A stretch of 64,000 nucleotides of DNA from positions 124,001 through 188,000 of the forward strand of contig JAQYTT010000001.1 of the NCBI GenBank assembly GCA_029433155.1, read 5' to 3'. This DNA is from Lactobacillaceae bacterium L1_55_11. Lineage in GTDB: Bacteria; Bacillota; Bacilli; Lactobacillales; Lactobacillaceae. This document shows, in pieces, positions 1 to 7,856 of the stretch (within the stretch, counting starts at the first letter, position 1; the number at the start of each line of letters is the position of its first letter). A model generated the notes under the pieces. The model was not told the DNA's origin and did no database searches. It saw only the letters and a list, made by a program, of their open reading frames with translations. Both the position numbers and the translations under genes were made by a program.

Positions 1-1
1 T

Positions 2-1087
2 AACACGACTACGGCCAAATTGGTGGACCGACTGGCGGCCTTGGCACCGGGTGACTTTGACCACGAGGTGGCTTTTGGTAACTCCGGTTCAGATGCCAAC
101 GATGCCATTATTAAGTTTGCCCGCGGTTATACCGGTCGCCAGTACGTGGTGAGCTTTACCGGGGCCTACCACGGTTCGACTTATGGTTCCTTGACGGTTT
201 CGAGCTGTAGTTTGAACATGACCCGTAAAATTGGACCCCTTTTGCCTGGCGTGGTGAAGATGCCTTTCCCAGGGCCATCCGAACGGCTAGCCCGCGAAAG
301 TGATGACGAATTCTCCGAGCGGCTCTTTGACCAGTTCCTGCTGCCCTTTAAGACCTACTTACCTGCCGATGAGGTCGCTTTAGTCCTGATTGAACCCATC
401 CAGGGTGATGGCGGTATTATTAAAACCCCACAACACTACATGGACCTGCTCTATGAATTTACCCGCAAGCACGGGATTGTCTTTGCCGTTGATGAAGTTA
501 ACCAGGGCCTAGGTCGGACCGGTAAGATGTGGTCGATTGATAACTTCAACATTGCCCCGGACCTGATGTCAGTGGGGAAGTCCTTGGCTAGTGGGCTACC
601 TTTGAGTGCGGTAGTGGGTCGTAAGGACATCATGGAAAGTCTGGACGCACCGGCCAATGTCTACACCACCGCCGGTAACCCGGTGACCGCAGCTGCGGCC
701 CTAGCCACCCTGGATGTGATTGAAGAAGAAGATTTGCCTGGTCGTTCGGCCCGCCTAGGTCAAAAGGCGGCCGAGTTCTTCCAGAATGCGGCCGAAAAAT
801 ACAACTTCATCGCTGAACCTCGAGTTTACGGTTTAAATGCGGGGATTGACATCGTGGATCAGGCTGGCCAGCCCGACAGCGAGGCGGCTACCAAGTTGAT
901 TTACCGTATCTTTGAGCTGGGCGCCATCATGATCACCCTCGGTGGCAATACTTTGCGCTTCCAGCCACCTCTGGTAATCACCGATGAACAGTTAGATGAA
1001 GCCTTTAAAATCCTGGACCAGGCCTTTACCGAACTGGCTGCTGGGAAGCTGAAAGCACCGGAAACCGACCACCATATCGGCTGGTGA
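2..1087 (+). CDS. Class III PLP-dependent aminotransferase, 5' end outside window
   Basis: The reading frame is open from the window edge at base 2 to a TGA at 1085-1087, so the N-terminus is missing. Visible class III (ornithine/GABA aminotransferase fold) features are GNSGSDANDAIIKFAR (cofactor phosphate region), a TGAYHGSTYG segment, the FAVDEVNQGLGRTGK block whose Asp contacts the pyridine nitrogen, and VGKSLASGLPLSAV with the Schiff-base lysine. Family members move an amino group from an omega-amino acid or similar donor to a 2-oxo acid in the cytoplasm. Substrate cannot be read from sequence: 4-aminobutyrate, ornithine or acetylornithine are all possible. No arginine biosynthesis gene lies nearby. 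The stop codon is only about 8 bases from the alaS -10 element, so the alaS promoter sits against this gene's end. Confidence 0.85.
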   Translation, partial: NTTTAKLVDRLAALAPGDFDHEVAFGNSGSDANDAIIKFARGYTGRQYVVSFTGAYHGSTYGSLTVSSCSLNMTRKIGPLLPGVVKMPFPGPSERLARESDDEFSERLFDQFLLPFKTYLPADEVALVLIEPIQGDGGIIKTPQHYMDLLYEFTRKHGIVFAVDEVNQGLGRTGKMWSIDNFNIAPDLMSVGKSLASGLPLSAVVGRKDIMESLDAPANVYTTAGNPVTAAAALATLDVIEEEDLPGRSARLGQKAAEFFQNAAEKYNFIAEPRVYGLNAGIDIVDQAGQPDSEAATKLIYRIFELGAIMITLGGNTLRFQPPLVITDEQLDEAFKILDQAFTELAAGKLKAPETDHHIGW

Positions 1088-1091
1088 ACTA

Positions 1092-1100
1092 TGCTATAAT
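1092..1100 (+). promoter_or_regulatory. Extended -10 promoter of the alaS T-box transcript
   Basis: TGCTATAAT at 1092-1100 is a TG-n extended -10 element with a perfect TATAAT. No good -35 hexamer is visible 17 bases upstream, where the sequence still belongs to the aminotransferase gene. Its position just ahead of the T-box leader makes it the likely start for alaS. Confidence 0.6.
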
Positions 1101-1105
1101 TATTA

Positions 1106-1316
1106 TGTTGCTGGACATGTAGCGTCTGGTTAAGCTTTAGGAAGGCACTGGTAATTGAGAAGTGCTGCTGGGCCTTACGCTATGCTCCCAGTTCTGATTA
1201 GCCAAATGGCCGCTGCTCAGCGTTATGAGTTTAAAGGTAAAGATCAACGATACAAAGATCATTACAAATTGCGGTGGTACCACGGTAACGCGTCCGCATT
1301 TGTGATGGTCTTTTTT
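1106..1316 (+). promoter_or_regulatory. T-box riboswitch leader of alaS (tRNA-Ala sensing)
   Basis: The T-box core GCGGTGGTACCACG lies at 1271-1284. It is followed by ACGCGTCCGCATTTGTGATGGTC and a T run, and the bases before the core (AAGATCATTACAAAT, 1257-1269) are complementary to TTTGTGATGGTCTT, giving the usual terminator/antiterminator choice. Stem I looks short, closed by TAGCGT (1118-1123) and ACGCTA (1178-1183). Candidate alanine specifier codons on its 3' side are GCT at 1167-1169 or GCC at 1172-1174; I cannot choose without modelling. In this family uncharged tRNA binding allows read-through. Position directly upstream of alaS fixes the amino acid as alanine. Confidence 0.9.
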
Positions 1317-1343
1317 GCTTTAAAAGATTAGGAGATTGACACC

Positions 1344-4025
1344 ATGCAAGCATTTTCATCAGCCCAGGCACGGCAAATGTTTTTGGACTTTTTTGAGTCA
1401 AAAAAGCATATGGTGGTCCCTTCCAAAAGCCTGATTCCGGAAGACGACCCAACCCTGCTGTGGATTAACTCAGGAGTCGCCACCCTGAAAAAATACTTTG
1501 ACGGCTCGGTGATTCCACCCAACCATCGGATTACCAACGCCCAGAAAGCCATTCGGACTAACGATATTGAAAATGTCGGTAAGACTGCTCGCCATCACAC
1601 CCTTTTTGAAATGATGGGGAACTTTTCAATTGGGGACTACTTCAAGGAACAGGCCATTCCTTGGGCCTGGGAACTCCTTACTAGTCCGGAATGGTACGAC
1701 TTAGATAAGGATAAGCTCTACGTTACGGTTTATCCTAAGGATGAAGAAACTAAGTTGCTCTGGCAAAACGAGACCGACCTGCCCGACGGGCATATTTACG
1801 AAGTGGAAGACAATTTCTGGGACATCGGTGAGGGTCCTTCCGGTCCTGATTCTGAAATTTTCTACGATCGTGGTAAGGACTACCAGGATTTGCCCGATGA
1901 TGATCCTGAAATGTATCCTGGTGGGGAAAACGAGCGTTACCTTGAAATCTGGAACATTGTCTTCTCCCAGTTCAACCACCTGCCTGGTTTGACCGATAAC
2001 AGCCAGTACCCAGAGCTGCCCCATAAAAACATTGATACGGGGATGGGCCTGGAGCGGCTGGTTTCGGTCTTCCAAAACGGCCGGACCAACTTTGATACCG
2101 ACCTTTTCCTGCCAATTATTGCGGCCACCGAGAAGTTAACGGATGGCTACCACTACAGCCAGCACGAAGACACCGAAGAAAACGTCAGCTTTAAGGTCAT
2201 TGCCGACCATATCCGGGCCATTTCTTTTGCCATTAGTGATGGGGCCCTGCCTGCTAACGAAGGACGCGGCTACGTGATTCGGCGCCTGCTGCGGCGGGCG
2301 GTCTTGCACGGCCAAAAGCTGGGCATCGAAGAAAACTTCCTGGCTTCTCTGGTGCCAGTGGTTGCAAAAATCATGCACAGCTACTACCCAGAGCTGACTG
2401 ATAACACCCCTAAGATTCAAAAGACCGTTGAGGCTGAAGAAAAGCGCTTTAAGAAGACCCTAAAAGCCGGGCTTTCCCTCCTAAATGAAGTGATTGACCA
2501 GGCTAAGGCTGCTAACGAGAGTGAAATTAGCGGGGCTGATGCCTTCAAGCTTTCCGATACCTATGGTTTTCCCTTTGAGTTGACCCAGGAACAAGCCGCA
2601 GATGCTGGTTTGAGTGTTGATGCCGCTGGTTACCAGGTTGAACTGGAAGCCCAGCGGGAGCGGGCCCGGGCTGCGCGTAGCCAGGACAAGTCCATGGGGG
2701 TTCAGAATGCGGTCCTCACCGACTTGAAAGTCCCTTCAGAATACGTGGGTTGGTCTGAGACGGCCGTTGACGGCGCCCAGGTCGTGGCCATCATTGGTCA
2801 GGACGAAGAGGGGGTCGATGACCTCCAGGAAGTTGCCGAGGCTGATACCACGGTTCAGGTGGTCTTTGATACGACCCCGTTTTATGCCGAAATGGGTGGT
2901 CAGGTTGCTGACCACGGTGAAATTTATGACCAAAAAGGTCAGCTGCTGGGCCGGGTTGAGGATGTTCAAACTGCCCCTAACGGCCAGCACATCCACCAAG
3001 TAGCCGTGGTTGCTGATTTTGCCTTAGATGACCAAGTTAACCTTCAGGTTGACTTGGACCGGCACCGTAAGGTGTCACGGAACCACACTGCTACTCACAT
3101 GCTAGACCAGGCCCTGCGCGACATTATCGGCGGGGATGTTCATCAGGCTGGTTCCCTGGTTGAACCGGATTATCTACGCTTTGACTTTACCCACGAGGGA
3201 CCAGTTGACCAGGTCACTCTCCGTAAGATTGAAGATCTAATTAACCAGAAAATTGACGCAAACCTACCGGTTACCTGGGTTGAAACCGACCTAGAAAGTG
3301 CTAAAAAATTAGGCGCCGTGGCTGTCTTTGGTGAAAAGTATGGTGAAACGGTCCGGGTGGTTTCCATCGGCGACTTCAACCAGGAATTTGATGGTGGCAC
3401 CCATGTTGATAGCACCGCTGAACTCGGGGTCTTCAAGATTGTCGGTGAGTCCGGGATTGGGGCTGGCGTCCGCCGGATTGAATCCCTGACGGCCCTACCA
3501 GCCGTGGCTGCCTTCCAGGAAGAAGGGGATGCCTTGGCTGCGATTGCAACCACGGTTAAGGCCCCTAAGCCCCTGGCTGCCCCAGATAAGGTGGCAGAAC
3601 TCCAGGAACAACTTAAGGAGCAGCAGCGTCAGTTAACTTCATTAGAAGCCCAGCTGACCAATGCCCAAGCCCAGGAGCTCTTTGCCAAACCTGAGCAGGT
3701 TGGTCAATTTACGGCCGTGATTAAGCAGGTTGAAGTTGGTAATGCCGGCGCCCTGCGCCAGCTAGCCGACCAGTGGAAGGCGGATGAGGCCAGCGATGTC
3801 TTGGTCCTGGCGGCCCAGATTAACGGCAAGGTTAACCTGCTGGTGGCCGTTAATAAAAAGGCCAACCAGGCTGGTCTTAAGGCCGGTGATATCGTCAAGA
3901 CTATGGCTGCCCAAGTTGGCGGTGGTGGTGGTGGTCGCCCTGACCTTGCCCAGGCCGGTGGTAAGAATCCAGCTGGCATTCCAGCCGCTTTGACTGAAGC
4001 CAAGGAATTGATTGCCGGTCAGTAA
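1344..4025 (+). CDS. alaS: Alanyl-tRNA synthetase
   Basis: Charges tRNA-Ala with alanine and edits mischarged Ser/Gly in the cytoplasm. The 893-residue length is normal. It has the class II N-terminal catalytic domain (FFESKKH start, then [10 protein letters not shown]), the editing-domain metal motif HTATH (His581, His585) and a C-terminal C-Ala domain ending in a poly-glycine turn followed by [12 protein letters not shown]. The second half of the metal site, normally CGGTH, reads DGGTH: residue 683 is Asp where the family has Cys, while His687 is kept. I see no cysteine in the whole protein. Start ATG follows AGGAGA with good spacing. Transcribed behind the T-box and probably continuing weakly into ireB. 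Confidence 0.97.
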   Translation: MQAFSSAQARQMFLDFFESKKHMVVPSKSLIPEDDPTLLWINSGVATLKKYFDGSVIPPNHRITNAQKAIRTNDIENVGKTARHHTLFEMMGNFSIGDYFKEQAIPWAWELLTSPEWYDLDKDKLYVTVYPKDEETKLLWQNETDLPDGHIYEVEDNFWDIGEGPSGPDSEIFYDRGKDYQDLPDDDPEMYPGGENERYLEIWNIVFSQFNHLPGLTDNSQYPELPHKNIDTGMGLERLVSVFQNGRTNFDTDLFLPIIAATEKLTDGYHYSQHEDTEENVSFKVIADHIRAISFAISDGALPANEGRGYVIRRLLRRAVLHGQKLGIEENFLASLVPVVAKIMHSYYPELTDNTPKIQKTVEAEEKRFKKTLKAGLSLLNEVIDQAKAANESEISGADAFKLSDTYGFPFELTQEQAADAGLSVDAAGYQVELEAQRERARAARSQDKSMGVQNAVLTDLKVPSEYVGWSETAVDGAQVVAIIGQDEEGVDDLQEVAEADTTVQVVFDTTPFYAEMGGQVADHGEIYDQKGQLLGRVEDVQTAPNGQHIHQVAVVADFALDDQVNLQVDLDRHRKVSRNHTATHMLDQALRDIIGGDVHQAGSLVEPDYLRFDFTHEGPVDQVTLRKIEDLINQKIDANLPVTWVETDLESAKKLGAVAVFGEKYGETVRVVSIGDFNQEFDGGTHVDSTAELGVFKIVGESGIGAGVRRIESLTALPAVAAFQEEGDALAAIATTVKAPKPLAAPDKVAELQEQLKEQQRQLTSLEAQLTNAQAQELFAKPEQVGQFTAVIKQVEVGNAGALRQLADQWKADEASDVLVLAAQINGKVNLLVAVNKKANQAGLKAGDIVKTMAAQVGGGGGGRPDLAQAGGKNPAGIPAALTEAKELIAGQ

Positions 4026-4057
4026 AAATTCAATTAGTGCAAGTTTTCTAAAATTGT

Positions 4058-4063
4058 TATAAT
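4058..4063 (+). promoter_or_regulatory. Candidate -10 of ireB-ruvX-yrzB
   Basis: A perfect TATAAT lies about 50 bases before the ireB ATG in an AT-rich gap. The best -35 candidate, TTAGTG at 4034-4039, is weak but spaced 18 bases away. Confidence 0.5.
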
Positions 4064-4114
4064 ATTCTTAACTTCACTACGTAAATTAAATTAAGTAGGA
4101 AAGGAGTGTGTGCG

Positions 4115-4366
4115 ATGACAGTTAATGATGAAACCGCTATTTTTGATTTTGGCAACCAAATGCCCAAGGACATTCATGAGACCTTGGTCATTGTTTACGA
4201 TGCCCTGGTTGAGAAGGGTTACAATCCGATTAACCAGATTGTGGGTTACATTATGTCTGGTGATCCGGCCTATATTCCCCGTCTACACGACGCCCGGAAC
4301 CTGATTAAGCGGCACGAACGTGATGAAATCATTGAAGAGCTGGTCCGCACCTATTTGAAGAAGTAA
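4115..4366 (+). CDS. ireB: IreB family regulatory phosphoprotein (UPF0297, YrzL)
   Basis: An 83-residue protein matching the IreB/YrzL family: TAIFDF near the N-terminus, the block [22 protein letters not shown], and a basic C-terminal helix ([17 protein letters not shown]). In Enterococcus IreB is a substrate of the IreK Ser/Thr kinase and affects cephalosporin tolerance; that role is carried over by family only. ATG at 4115 is preferred over an in-frame GTG at 4106, because AGGAAAGGAG ends at the latter and is properly spaced for the former. The stop overlaps the ruvX start by one base (TAATG). The order alaS-ireB-ruvX-yrzB is conserved across Bacillota. Confidence 0.93.
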   Translation: MTVNDETAIFDFGNQMPKDIHETLVIVYDALVEKGYNPINQIVGYIMSGDPAYIPRLHDARNLIKRHERDEIIEELVRTYLKK

Positions 4367-4797
4367 TGCGGATATTAGGATTAGATGTCGGTAGTAAGAC
4401 CGTGGGGGTGGCTGTGAGCGATCCCCTTGGCTGGACCGCCCAGGGCGTGGAAATCATTCCGATTGATGAGGATGCCAAGGAATTTGGCCTAGACCGCCTG
4501 GGTGAAATTATCGCCGATACCAAGGCGACCGGTGTGGTTTTAGGTCTACCCAAGAACATGAACAACACCGAAGGGCCCCGGGCCGAAGCTGCTCGGCACT
4601 ACGCTGACCTGGTTCAGGAACGCTTTGATTTGCCGACTGACTTTCAAGACGAGCGCCTGACCACGGTTCAGGCCGAGCGGATGTTGGTCGAAGAGGCCGA
4701 TGTTTCCCGTAAAAAACGTAAAAAAGTAATTGATAAGATTGCTGCCGAGTTCATCTTGCAAAACTACCTTGATGCCAAGGGGAAGTTGACCCGGTAG
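4366..4797 (+). CDS. ruvX: RuvX/YqgF RNase H-fold nuclease
   Basis: A 143-residue RNase H-like protein of the YqgF family, proposed as an alternative Holliday junction resolvase and as a 16S rRNA 5'-end processing nuclease. Sequence hallmarks are [15 protein letters not shown] with the first acidic residue at Asp7, GLPKNMN at 60-66, DERLTT at 95-100 and the closing acidic residue near Asp123 within VIDKIAA. Length is typical. Translationally coupled to ireB by a one-base overlap and followed closely by yrzB, consistent with one transcript. Confidence 0.95.
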   Translation: MRILGLDVGSKTVGVAVSDPLGWTAQGVEIIPIDEDAKEFGLDRLGEIIADTKATGVVLGLPKNMNNTEGPRAEAARHYADLVQERFDLPTDFQDERLTTVQAERMLVEEADVSRKKRKKVIDKIAAEFILQNYLDAKGKLTR

Positions 4798-4825
4798 GTG
4801 ATTGATAAAGGAGTTAAGCACTAGG

Positions 4826-5125
4826 ATGGCTCAAGATAATCCCGAAATTGAAAAGATTACCCTGGTTGATGAGAACGGCGACGAGTCCCTCTACGAGGTC
4901 CTCTTTACCTTCCATTCTGAACAGTACGACCGCGACTACATTCTCTTAGTTCCAGAAGGGGCTGAGGAAGATCAGGAGGTCGATGTTCAAGCCTATATCT
5001 TCAAGCCCGACGAAAACGGCGCCGCCCAAGAAGATGACCTCCTCCCAATTGAGGATGACGAAGAATGGGACATGGTCGAAGAAGTGCTCAACACTTTCTT
5101 AGACGATGATAATAATTTCAACTAA
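4826..5125 (+). CDS. yrzB: DUF1292 protein, YrzB family
   Basis: A 99-residue, strongly acidic protein of the DUF1292 family: ITLVDENGDESLYEVLFTF, then YILLVPEG, and an acidic C-terminal tail. Biochemical function is unknown in the family. I chose ATG 4826 (MAQDNPEIEK) because homologues start near the DUF1292 core. AAGGAG at 4808-4813 is 12 bases upstream, slightly long. An upstream in-frame start at 4802 would add eight residues not expected in the family. Last gene of the alaS/ireB group, followed by a terminator. Confidence 0.88.
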   Translation: MAQDNPEIEKITLVDENGDESLYEVLFTFHSEQYDRDYILLVPEGAEEDQEVDVQAYIFKPDENGAAQEDDLLPIEDDEEWDMVEEVLNTFLDDDNNFN

Positions 5126-5130
5126 GTACT

Positions 5131-5158
5131 AAAAACCGCTGCCTAGGTAGTGGTTTTT
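5131..5158 (+). terminator. Rho-independent terminator after yrzB
   Basis: AAAAACCGCTGCC pairs with GGTAGTGGTTTTT around a TA loop with two G-U pairs, ending in a T run. It closes the alaS-yrzB group. Confidence 0.8.
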
Positions 5159-5204
5159 ACGTTTTTCAGGTAGACAGATTTATAGTTGGGGCTTTTATTT
5201 TCAC

Positions 5205-5252
5205 TTATCGGGTGATAAAATGGTTGTGCTGATGAAGAACTTCACTAGAAGT
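5205..5252 (+). promoter_or_regulatory. Inverted repeats in the cydA upstream region
   Basis: Two short inverted repeats precede cydA: TTATC-GGGT-GATAA at 5205-5218 and ACTTC-ACTA-GAAGT at 5239-5252. The promoter must lie in this roughly 120-base gap, but I find no convincing -35/-10 pair. The first repeat could be an operator (cyd operons are often controlled by Rex or other redox regulators), but it is not a textbook Rex site. Confidence 0.3.
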
Positions 5253-5277
5253 ACTTTTTGAATTTGGAGGAAAAGAT

Positions 5278-6756
5278 ATGCAAACGTTAGTAGGAATTGT
5301 AGACCTAGCGCGTTTTCAGTTTGCGATGACCACCATCTTCCACTTCTTCTTCGTGCCAATGTCAATTGGCTTGGGCGTTGTGGTAGCAACGATGGAAACT
5401 TTGTACGTCATCAAAAAAGACGAAATCTACAAGAAAATGACCCAGTTCTGGGGCAAGATCTTCCTGTTAAGTTTCGCCGTTGGAGTCGTGACCGGGTTGA
5501 TTCAGGAGTTCCAATTTGGAATGAACTGGTCAGCATATTCCCGTTATGTCGGGGATATCTTCGGTGCACCGTTGGCCGTTGAGGCCCTGGTTGCCTTCTT
5601 TGCGGAGTCAACTTTCTTGGGACTCTGGTCCTTTACCTGGGACCGCTTTAAGCCTGGTATCCACCTGATCTTCATTTGGGTGACGGCGATTGCTTCGCTG
5701 CTGTCCTCACTATGGATCCTGGCCGCCAACTCATTTATGCAAAACCCAGTGGGTTATGCCATTGATAATGAAAAGGGTCGGGCCGTTTTGACCAACTTCG
5801 GGGAACTGCTCTTAAACAAGCAGCTCTGGGTTGAGTTCCCCCACGTTATCGTGGGTACTTTGGTTACGGCCGGCTTCATTGTTGCTGGCATGTCCGCTTT
5901 CAAGCTTTTGCGTTTGAAGAAGAACGACCAGCAGGTGCCATTCTTCCGTAAGTCAATTAACATTGCCCTGACCATTGGTTTGGTCGGCATTGTTGGCGCC
6001 TTTATTACTGGTGACCAACACGCCTTTGACTTGCAATCCATGCAGCCCATGAAGTATGCGGCCATGGAAGGGGTTGACGAGAGTATTAACTCGGCTGACC
6101 GGAAGGACAAGGCGCAGCCTTGGGCCTTGCTCAGCGTCACGAACCCTAAGACGCACAAGTCAATTGCTAAGATTGAAATTCCTTATGTACTGTCAATCCT
6201 GGGTAACCACAGCTTGACTGGTGGTAATACCAAGGGAACCTTGGAGTTAAATAAGGAATTTGAAAAGGAATACGGTAAGCCTTCTGGCTATGTCAAGGAT
6301 TACTACGTTCCTGAAAACACCCTCTTCTTTGCTTTCCGTATCATGGCTATGGGTGCCGGGCTCCTAGCCTTGGTTGCCCTAGTAGCCCTCTGGTTTAACC
6401 GGAAGAAGTCCAACCTGATTTTGACCCAGCGTTGGTTCTTGTGGGTCTTGGGTGTGATGACCTTCTTCCCATTCGTGGTCAACACGTCTGGTTGGATTGT
6501 CACTGAGTTGGGTCGTTACCCATGGGTTGTCTACGGTCTGATGACTGTGGCTGATGCGGTTTCACCTAACGTTTCGGCGGCCTCACTGCTCACTTCAAAC
6601 ATCCTTTACTTCCTGACCTTTAGTACCTTAGGTGGTGTTATGATCTGGATCTCACGGCGGGTATTGATTGCCGGTCCAGATGCACCTGAGGAAGAAGAGG
6701 CCACGACTGAGCGTGACCCTTACGATGATTTGACGGGGAAGGAGGCTAAGGCCTAA
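5278..6756 (+). CDS. cydA: Cytochrome bd quinol oxidase subunit I
   Basis: Membrane subunit that oxidises quinol and carries the hemes of cytochrome bd. Expected ligands are visible: His22 (TIFHFFF) for heme b595/d, His189 (FPHVIVG) and Met356 (AFRIMAMG) for heme b558. The acidic quinol/proton segment EALVAFFAEST is present, as is the Q-loop block GDQHAFDLQSMQPMKYAAMEG with the conserved Lys and Glu. At 492 residues it has the short Q-loop type usual in Bacillota. GGAGGAAAAGAT precedes the ATG. The stop overlaps the cydB start (TAATG). Heme and quinone genes are not in this window, so activity may depend on supplied heme or menaquinone, as in many lactic acid bacteria. Confidence 0.97.
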   Translation: MQTLVGIVDLARFQFAMTTIFHFFFVPMSIGLGVVVATMETLYVIKKDEIYKKMTQFWGKIFLLSFAVGVVTGLIQEFQFGMNWSAYSRYVGDIFGAPLAVEALVAFFAESTFLGLWSFTWDRFKPGIHLIFIWVTAIASLLSSLWILAANSFMQNPVGYAIDNEKGRAVLTNFGELLLNKQLWVEFPHVIVGTLVTAGFIVAGMSAFKLLRLKKNDQQVPFFRKSINIALTIGLVGIVGAFITGDQHAFDLQSMQPMKYAAMEGVDESINSADRKDKAQPWALLSVTNPKTHKSIAKIEIPYVLSILGNHSLTGGNTKGTLELNKEFEKEYGKPSGYVKDYYVPENTLFFAFRIMAMGAGLLALVALVALWFNRKKSNLILTQRWFLWVLGVMTFFPFVVNTSGWIVTELGRYPWVVYGLMTVADAVSPNVSAASLLTSNILYFLTFSTLGGVMIWISRRVLIAGPDAPEEEEATTERDPYDDLTGKEAKA

Positions 6757-7769
6757 TGTCTGAATTACAATTCATCTGGTTTCTATTAATTGCCGTTCTC
6801 TGGGCTGGTTACCTTTTCTTGGAAGGTTATGACTTTGGTGTTGGGATGCAGTTCTTCACGGTTGCCCGTGACCAACACGAACGTGAAGCCCTCTATGAAA
6901 CCATCGGTCCTACCTGGGACGGAAACGAAGTTTGGCTGATCACCGCTGGTGGTGCCACCTTCGCCGCCTTTCCTTACTGGTATGCTTCGCTCTTCTCAGG
7001 ATTTTACCTCTTACTCTTTGCCATCTTGATGGCCTTGATTTACCGGGGTGTTTCCTTTGAATTCCGTGAGTACATGCCAACTGTGCCTGGTACCCAAATC
7101 TGGGAGCGCCTGATTGCGATTGCATCATTTATCGCACCGTTCTCACTGGGCATTATCTTTACGGCCATGGTTTCTGGTACGCCAATCGATGCCAAGGGTA
7201 ACCTGTCGGCTGGTTTCTTTGACTACTTCACGCCCTTCACCGTTGTTGGTGGGGTGGCCGTAGTCCTGATGTGTTACATCCACGGTTTGAACTACACGCG
7301 GATTCGGATTGACGGCGAGATGCGTTACCGGGTTGTTAAGCAGTTGAAGGTTTTGTACCCACTCCTAGTAGCGGGTGAGGCAGTCTTTGCTGTCCTACTC
7401 TTCTTCTACACCAACTTCATCCAGACCAAGCCAGTCGCAACCATCATTATCCTAGCCTTGATTGTAGCTACCACGGTTTGCGGTTGGTGGTTGACGGTTG
7501 CTAAAGACCGCGAAGTTCTACCATTCGTGGCTTCCGGTCTGACCCTGGTTGAACTAGTTGCCTTGCTCTTTGTGGGACTCTTCCCACGGGTCATGGTCGC
7601 TAACAATCCTGCCCATGATTTGACGATTACGTCATCATCATCGACACCTTATACCCTGCAGGTCATGTTCATCGTGGTCTTGACGGTTCTGCCGATTGTG
7701 TTGGCTTATCAGATCTGGAGTTTCTGGGTCTTTAGGAAGCGTATCGTCGCCCCTAAAGTGGTAGAATAA
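6756..7769 (+). CDS. cydB: Cytochrome bd quinol oxidase subunit II
   Basis: A 337-residue integral membrane partner of CydA. The N-terminus carries the family blocks EGYDFGVGMQ and TWDGNEVWLITAGGATFAAFP, followed by FREYMP and multiple hydrophobic helices through the C-terminus. Coupled to cydA by a one-base stop/start overlap. Two cysteines (in LMCYIHG and TVCGWW) stand out in a window where most proteins have none. Followed by a long inverted repeat before the ABC exporter genes. Confidence 0.97.
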   Translation: MSELQFIWFLLIAVLWAGYLFLEGYDFGVGMQFFTVARDQHEREALYETIGPTWDGNEVWLITAGGATFAAFPYWYASLFSGFYLLLFAILMALIYRGVSFEFREYMPTVPGTQIWERLIAIASFIAPFSLGIIFTAMVSGTPIDAKGNLSAGFFDYFTPFTVVGGVAVVLMCYIHGLNYTRIRIDGEMRYRVVKQLKVLYPLLVAGEAVFAVLLFFYTNFIQTKPVATIIILALIVATTVCGWWLTVAKDREVLPFVASGLTLVELVALLFVGLFPRVMVANNPAHDLTITSSSSTPYTLQVMFIVVLTVLPIVLAYQIWSFWVFRKRIVAPKVVE

Positions 7770-7779
7770 TATCCTAAAG

Positions 7780-7815
7780 AAAAACGTTTACAATGTTAAA
7801 GTTGTGAACGTTTTT
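7780..7815 (+). terminator. Long inverted repeat between cydB and cydD, terminator-like
   Basis: Two 14-base arms, AAAAACGTTTACAA and TTGTGAACGTTTTT, flank an 8-base loop with one G-U pair and end in T5. It would serve as a terminator or partial attenuator that lowers expression of the exporter genes relative to cydAB. The centre AACGTTTACA also resembles a catabolite-repression (cre) half, so an operator role is an alternative. Confidence 0.6.
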
Positions 7816-7856
7816 GTACATATTGCTAAATTTTTTCTGTAAAGGGGTTTGGGGCC

